From: Bacillota bacterium
GTDB taxonomy: Bacteria > Bacillota > Clostridia > Oscillospirales > Acutalibacteraceae
Direction: 5' to 3'
Assembly: GCA_023401495.1 (NCBI GenBank)
Contig: JAEXDU010000076.1
Coordinates: 1-16,794, forward strand
Length of the DNA: 16,794 bases
In this document: piece after piece, positions 12,949-16,794 of the stretch
Layout of the letters: every line of letters begins with the position of its first letter
How positions within the stretch are numbered: the first letter of the stretch is position 1
Position numbers and translations under genes: made by a program
Notes under the pieces: model-generated
What the model was told of the DNA's origin: nothing
Seen by the model: only the letters and a program-made list of their open reading frames with translations
The model's database searches: none

Positions 12949-14715
12949 ATGTATCAGGTCTTATACCGTAAATGGCGGCCCCGGCAGTTTTCAGATGTCG
13001 TAGGGCAGCCTCAGGTTACGTCCACTTTAAAAAACGAGTTGATCTCCGGCCGGCTGGCCCACGCGTATCTGTTCACCGGCTCAAGGGGAACCGGCAAAAC
13101 CACCTGCGCCAAAATTCTGGCCAAGGCGGTCAACTGCCTGAATCCTCAGGACGGCGATCCGTGCGGAGAATGCGAAATCTGCCGCGGGCTCGACAACGGC
13201 TCCGTACTGGATGTGGTGGAGATCGACGCCGCCAGCAACAATGGTGTAGAGAATATCCGCACCCTGCGCGAAGAAGCGAATTTTACGCCCGCCGCCGCAA
13301 AATACCGGGTATACATTATCGATGAAGTCCACATGCTTTCGATCGGCGCGTTCAACGCCCTGCTGAAAACGCTGGAAGAGCCGCCGGAGCACGTGATCTT
13401 CATCCTGGCCACCACCGAGGTTCATAAACTCCCCGCGACGATCTTGTCCCGCTGCCAGCGGTTTGATTTTCGCAGGATTGCCCCCGCGGATATTGCGGAC
13501 CGCCTCACCTACATTGCCGGTGAGGAAAATGCCAGCATTGAGCCGCAGGCGGCACTGCTGCTGGCCAGATTGGCCGACGGCGCTCTGCGAGACGCGCTCT
13601 CGCTGCTTGATCAGTGCCTGGGGCGCAGCCGCGACGTCACGGTGGATATCGTTACCCAGACCGCCGGACTGGCGGGACGGGAGCATTTGTTCCGGCTGGC
13701 GGACGCCATTACCGGAAAAGACGCAGCCACGGCGCTGCTGGTGATCGACGAGCTGTATACCGCATCAAAGGACATGGCGCGGCTATGCGAAGAGCTTTCG
13801 GGTTATTTCCGCGGGCTGATGCTGCTGAAAACCATGAAGGACGCCAGAGATATTCTGGCGGTTCCGGAAGAAGAATATCAGGCCATGTCTGCACGGGCCC
13901 TCCCCACCTCTCTGCCGGTGATTCTGCATTGTCTGGATACGATGCAGGATGCGCTGGAGCGGATGTACCGGGGCGGCAACCGGCGGATTGAAATAGAAAT
14001 GGCGGTTCTGCGCCTTTGCTCGCCCGAGCTGGATTCCGGCACAGACGCGCTGGTACGGCGGATTGCCGCGCTCGAGAGAAAGGGCGTTGCCCCCGCGGTG
14101 CAGACGGCACCACCGGAACCTCAGGCTCCCCGCAAACCGGAACCTGCGCCCGCCGCCGTGGCGGCTCCCGCTCCTTCTATCCCCGCCGCGCCCCCGGTGC
14201 AGCGGCAAGAATCGGACGACGTACCGCCATGGATGGAGGAACCGCCGCCTGATCCGTATGAACCGGCTGTCCCCACACCGCCCCCCGCTCCCGAAGAGCC
14301 GGCTCCTGAAGACATCTTAAAACAGCCCGCCGTTTCGCAGGCTGCAAGGGAATCCGGCACATCCAATACGCTCGAGGAGCTGCAGGATTCGGCCCGGCTG
14401 CTGGATGTATGGCCGGAAATCCTACAGACGATGAAGGATTATTCGCGGGTCGTCGCCGCTTCGTTCGCAGGCTCCACCGCCTATGTGAGCGGAGAATATG
14501 TTTTGATCGACGCACCCAGCCCCACCGCTCTTGAGTTGCTTCGTCGTCCCGCCCAGCGGGATAAAATGCGCGACGCCATCAAGCAGGTAACGGGACGTAC
14601 CTATAAACTGGGGCCATACAAAAAGCCCCAGACAGAACAGACAAAAGAACAGGACCCGCTCAAAGCCCTGGCGGAAAGCGCCGCGGCGGCGGGAATCCCA
14701 GTGATTCAACAATAA
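12949..14715 (+). CDS. dnaX: DNA polymerase III subunits gamma/tau
   Basis: This 588-residue clamp-loader ATPase loads the beta clamp and links polymerase cores at the replication fork. The start is the ATG at 12949 with AGGTGG seven bases upstream; the family-typical YQVLYRKWRPRQFSDVVGQ follows at once, so the open frame before it (from 12841, inside the SRP RNA) is not coding. Seen: Walker A GSRGTGKTT (about 44-52), zinc-binding cysteines at C63, C72, C75 and C78, Walker B VYIIDEVHML (about 121-130), sensor-1 ATTE, and the arginine-finger SRC (167-169). A Pro/Ala/Glu-rich linker (about 380-465) precedes a C-terminal tau-like domain. No clear A-rich slippery site for a gamma frameshift product is present. 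First protein gene of the dnaX-ybaB-recR operon. Confidence 0.95.
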   Translation: MYQVLYRKWRPRQFSDVVGQPQVTSTLKNELISGRLAHAYLFTGSRGTGKTTCAKILAKAVNCLNPQDGDPCGECEICRGLDNGSVLDVVEIDAASNNGVENIRTLREEANFTPAAAKYRVYIIDEVHMLSIGAFNALLKTLEEPPEHVIFILATTEVHKLPATILSRCQRFDFRRIAPADIADRLTYIAGEENASIEPQAALLLARLADGALRDALSLLDQCLGRSRDVTVDIVTQTAGLAGREHLFRLADAITGKDAATALLVIDELYTASKDMARLCEELSGYFRGLMLLKTMKDARDILAVPEEEYQAMSARALPTSLPVILHCLDTMQDALERMYRGGNRRIEIEMAVLRLCSPELDSGTDALVRRIAALERKGVAPAVQTAPPEPQAPRKPEPAPAAVAAPAPSIPAAPPVQRQESDDVPPWMEEPPPDPYEPAVPTPPPAPEEPAPEDILKQPAVSQAARESGTSNTLEELQDSARLLDVWPEILQTMKDYSRVVAASFAGSTAYVSGEYVLIDAPSPTALELLRRPAQRDKMRDAIKQVTGRTYKLGPYKKPQTEQTKEQDPLKALAESAAAAGIPVIQQ

Positions 14716-14729
14716 CGGGAGGTTTCGAC

Positions 14730-15080
14730 ATGAAAGCAAGATTACCGGAAGGCTACGGCAAAGGCGGCGCCGCCAATTTACAGCAGCTGGCGCGGCAGGC
14801 CCAGAAGCTGCAGGAGGAAATGGACAAGACCACTACCGAGCTGGAGACCAAAGAGTACACCGCTACCTCCGGCGGAAACGCCGTAGAGGTTGTCGCCACC
14901 GGCAAAATGGAGCTGAAATCCATCACCATCAAACCCGAGGTCGTGGACCCCGAGGATGTGGAGATGCTTTCCGACCTGATTCTGGCCGCAACAAACGAAG
15001 CGCTGCGCACCGCCGCCGCCGACAAGAGCGAGCGGATGGAGGCCCTTTCGGGCGGCCTGAACGTACCCGGGATCTTTTGA
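14730..15080 (+). CDS. YbaB/EbfC-family nucleoid-associated protein
   Basis: The 116-residue protein has the family pattern: a long N-terminal helix (NLQQLARQAQKLQEEMDK), a central beta region with GNAVEVVATGKMELKSITI, then a C-terminal helix with DLILAATNEALR and a short tail. YbaB/EbfC proteins are dimeric DNA-binding proteins found beside recR in most bacteria; their exact role (nucleoid organisation, possibly recombination repair) is unsettled. The start is an ATG with GGGAGG seven bases upstream, 14 bp after dnaX. The position between dnaX and recR is the standard one. Confidence 0.93.
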   Translation: MKARLPEGYGKGGAANLQQLARQAQKLQEEMDKTTTELETKEYTATSGGNAVEVVATGKMELKSITIKPEVVDPEDVEMLSDLILAATNEALRTAAADKSERMEALSGGLNVPGIF

Positions 15081-15083
15081 TCT

Positions 15084-15683
15084 ATGTCCGCCTATTATGT
15101 GGCGCCCCTGGCGCGGCTGATCGAGCAGTTTGAACGGCTGCCCGGCATAGGCCATAAAAGCGCCCAGCGTCTTGCTTATTATGTTCTTGGGCTCTCTAAA
15201 GAGGAAACGGAGCAATTCACCGGAGCCATCCGGGAGGCCCACGAGAAAATCCATTACTGCAAAGAGTGCTGCAACCTGACGGATCAGGAGCTTTGCCCGG
15301 TTTGCCGCAGCGCCGGCCGTGACCGCTCGATCATCTGCGTGGTGGAAGACCCGCGCGATGTATTTGCACTGGAACGAACCAACGAGTACAAGGGCCTTTA
15401 CCATGTGCTGCACGGCGCGATCTCCCCCTTGAACGGCGTGGGCCCTGATCAGCTCTGCATCAAGGAGCTGCTGGCCCGCATGAACGACGAGGTCAAAGAG
15501 ATCATCATGGCCACCAATCCCACGGTAGAGGGCGAGGCCACGGCGATGTATCTGTCGCGCCTGCTCAAGCCAATGGGCATTACGGTGACACGCCTGGCTT
15601 ATGGCATTCCTGTCGGCGGCGATCTAGAATATGCCGACGAGGTGACATTGACCCGCGCGATGGAGGGCCGAAGAGAAATTTAG
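15084..15683 (+). CDS. recR: Recombination mediator protein RecR
   Basis: This 199-residue protein acts with RecO (and RecF) to load RecA on SSB-coated single-stranded DNA at gaps. Seen: the helix-hairpin-helix LPGIGHKSAQRLA (about 19-31), a zinc finger C59-x2-C62-x8-C71-x2-C74, a Toprim domain starting ICVVEDPRDVFALE, with GLYHVLHGAISPLNGVGP and NPTVEGEATAMYL, and the C-terminal segment RLAYGIPVGGDLEYADE. Length matches the family. The ATG is only 3 bp after the ybaB stop and lacks a clear Shine-Dalgarno site, so translation probably depends on coupling to ybaB. Last gene of the dnaX group; smpB starts 17 bp later and may be cotranscribed. Confidence 0.96.
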   Translation: MSAYYVAPLARLIEQFERLPGIGHKSAQRLAYYVLGLSKEETEQFTGAIREAHEKIHYCKECCNLTDQELCPVCRSAGRDRSIICVVEDPRDVFALERTNEYKGLYHVLHGAISPLNGVGPDQLCIKELLARMNDEVKEIIMATNPTVEGEATAMYLSRLLKPMGITVTRLAYGIPVGGDLEYADEVTLTRAMEGRREI

Positions 15684-15700
15684 AACGGAGGCTTTTTTGT

Positions 15701-16171
15701 ATGGCCGAAAAGCTTGCAACCAAAACAATCGCTCAAAACAAAAAAGCCTTTCACGACTATTTTGTGGAAGAAAGCATGGAGGCCGGCATCGAGCTGGCCG
15801 GCACCGAGGTCAAATCCCTGCGCCAGGGGCGCGCCAACCTGAAAGACGCGTGGTGCTCGGTGGTAAACGGCGAGCTTGTTCTCAACGGCATGCACATCAG
15901 CCCGTATGAACAGGGCAACATCTTCAACAAAGACCCCTTGCGGGTGCGCCGTCTGTTGATGCACAAGCGCGAAATCATGCGGCTGTTCGGCCTTGTCAAG
16001 CAGGACGGCTACTCCCTGATCCCGCTGTCGCTATATTTTAAGGGTTCAATGGTCAAGGTGCAGGTCGGTCTTTGCAAAGGTAAAAAGCAATATGACAAAC
16101 GGCAGGATCTTGCGACGAAAGCCGCAAAGCGCGACATCGAGCGCGCAATGAAAGACAAAAACAGGGCATAA
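15701..16171 (+). CDS. smpB: SsrA-binding protein SmpB
   Basis: The 156-residue protein binds the tRNA-like part of tmRNA and delivers it to stalled ribosomes for trans-translation. Seen: the OB-fold signature KKAFHDYFVEESMEAGIELA followed by GTEVKSLRQGRANLKDAW, then HISPYEQGNIFN, the RRLLMHKREI segment, and the basic C-terminal tail KKQYDKRQDLATKAAKRDIER that reaches into the mRNA channel. CGGAGG (15684-15689) lies 11 bases before the ATG. Its partner RNA ssrA begins 36 bp after the stop codon, so protein and RNA are adjacent, a common arrangement. Confidence 0.96.
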   Translation: MAEKLATKTIAQNKKAFHDYFVEESMEAGIELAGTEVKSLRQGRANLKDAWCSVVNGELVLNGMHISPYEQGNIFNKDPLRVRRLLMHKREIMRLFGLVKQDGYSLIPLSLYFKGSMVKVQVGLCKGKKQYDKRQDLATKAAKRDIERAMKDKNRA

Positions 16172-16207
16172 TATCTGGAAGAAGCCTGTATCTATATTTT
16201 TTAATAT

Positions 16208-16557
16208 GGGGATGCAATGGTTTCGACGGGGGTTGTGAGCCTAAGTAAGCGAGTAGCGGTGCGGAACCGCTATAAAATCCGCAAACTTAAAATTAAACGA
16301 CAACAATAAAGTTGCATTAGCAGCCTAATTTAGGCTGCTCGTTCTTACCGGGAGTACCGCGGCCCGGATAAGGGCGTCATTTAGCGGTGAACATGAACCG
16401 GGCTACGCCTTTAACCCGGTCATGGATTAAAGGCTACTGATGCACAGAGCCTGCCGACGGGCGCTGTGCGGAGGGAACGTTAAAACACCGGCTACACTCG
16501 TAGAAAGCTTTGGTAGGCGGTCTTCGGACAGGAGTTCGATTCTCCTCATCTCCACCA
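16208..16557 (+). ncRNA. ssrA: Transfer-messenger RNA (tmRNA)
   Basis: The 350-nt RNA begins GGGGATG, which pairs with CATCTCC near the 3' end to form the 7-bp acceptor stem, followed by discriminator A and an encoded CCA (16555-16557). GGTTTCGACGGG at the start and GGAGTTCGATTCTCC (T arm) near the end are typical. The tag frame runs from GCA at 16281 to TAA at 16326-16328 and encodes ANLKLNDNNKVALAA, ending in the expected degradation signal ALAA. After the stop a hairpin CAGCCTAATTTAGGCTG follows, then pseudoknot regions. A possible -10, TATATT (16193-16198), lies 9 bases upstream, but no clear -35 is seen. It works with the adjacent smpB. Confidence 0.96.
16281..16328 (+). other. tmRNA proteolysis-tag reading frame
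   Basis: Resume codon GCA at 16281, fourteen further sense codons and TAA at 16326-16328, encoding ANLKLNDNNKVALAA. The stop codon falls in the 5' arm of a hairpin, as usual for tmRNA. Confidence 0.85.
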
Positions 16558-16624
16558 AATGGACATTACACGAACACCTACTTTTTTAAAGGCGGTTTTG
16601 CCGTAACGGTGAGGTTGTAAGGTC

Positions 16625-16684
16625 AAAGCAAAAACGCAGAGCGGTCTTGGCTTGTACGCCAAGACCGCTCTGCGTTTTTGCTTT
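16625..16684. terminator. 27-bp perfect hairpin, bidirectional terminator after ssrA
   Basis: Arms 16625-16651 and 16658-16684 are perfect reverse complements around a TTGTAC loop. TTTTT tracts lie inside the outer part of both arms, so it can act on either strand. It lies 68 bp after ssrA and overlaps the stop codon of the convergent frame at 16683-16685. Confidence 0.8.
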
Positions 16685-16794
16685 ATGTTGCTGGAACCGT
16701 AAAATTTTCGTTTGGAAAGGTTATGCTACCATTGTCGTAACAATTGCCTTTCTCTACATATTTCTCAAAGAAAAACTTTTGAGAAAGGCCTTTG
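16683..16794 (-). CDS. C-terminal end of an unrecognised protein, cut by the window edge
   Basis: On the minus strand an open frame enters from the right edge and runs 36 codons to a TAA at 16683-16685. It begins KGLSQKFFFEKYVEKG, includes NCYDNGSITFPNENF and ends VPAT. The stop codon sits at the base of a strong terminator hairpin oriented to serve this strand, which supports a real gene end. The codons are notably AT-rich compared with recR and smpB, hinting at a different origin. I do not recognise the protein, and 36 residues cannot exclude chance. Confidence 0.45.
   Translation of the reverse strand, partial: KGLSQKFFFEKYVEKGNCYDNGSITFPNENFTVPAT

Noticed and set aside
14610..14630. A-rich run near the end of dnaX as a programmed frameshift site
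   Set aside because: It is not a proper heptameric slippery sequence in the reading frame and lies some 30 codons from the stop, too late to produce a gamma-type product.
16746..16789. Alternative pairings near the right edge (GCCTTTCTC or TTTCTCAAA with TTTTGAGAAAGGC), resembling an attenuator
   Set aside because: The segment lies inside the probable minus-strand coding end and is cut by the window edge, so a regulatory reading cannot be supported.

Overview
The window reads as chromosomal DNA of a moderately GC-rich, motile clostridial Firmicute. An Oscillospiraceae-like lineage is my best guess, by inference only. The block of SRP RNA, dnaX, ybaB and recR has the order known from Bacillus and Clostridia. 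Shine-Dalgarno sites are strong (GGAGG type), the chemoreceptor promoters look like Bacillus SigD sites, and GTG starts occur. Codon third positions are GC-rich, which produces many long antisense open frames that are not genes.

Region 1 (1-5465, + strand) is the end of a surface-polysaccharide operon. In order it holds the C-terminal part of a sugar-nucleotide aminotransferase (WbpE-like), a UDP-HexNAc 6-dehydrogenase (WbpA-like), a Gfo/Idh/MocA oxidoreductase (WbpB-like), a UDP-GlcNAc 2-epimerase family enzyme (WbpI-like) and a GT4 glycosyltransferase (WbuB-like). Together these match oxidation at C6, oxidation and amination at C3, and C2 epimerisation of UDP-GlcNAc, the route to UDP-ManNAc3NAcA-type sugars, followed by transfer. 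The N-acetyltransferase step (WbpD) is not in the window and would be expected upstream. A hairpin with a T-rich tail ends the operon.

Region 2 (5540-6540) is a single MerR-family regulator with its own long-spacer promoter/operator. It ends at a strong bidirectional terminator shared with the next, convergent gene.

Region 3 (6540-11240, - strand) holds two tandem paralogous methyl-accepting chemotaxis proteins. Their cytoplasmic halves are nearly identical and aligned without gaps at a constant 2460-bp offset; their periplasmic/extracellular sensor domains are diverged. Each has its own SigD (sigma-28)-like promoter, and even the downstream terminator looks duplicated.

Region 4 (11300-12720) is a family-4 uracil-DNA glycosylase on the - strand with tandem terminators, then about 700 bp without a convincing gene. 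That gap carries a large inverted repeat, a row of five short perfect hairpins and a minus-strand extended -10 promoter candidate. It is the least explained part of the window.

Region 5 (12680-16794) is information processing: a promoter and the SRP RNA gene (ffs), dnaX, ybaB/ebfC and recR, then smpB followed directly by ssrA (tmRNA), whose encoded tag can be read. A 27-bp perfect hairpin follows and overlaps the stop codon of a convergent, AT-rich partial reading frame that runs off the right edge.
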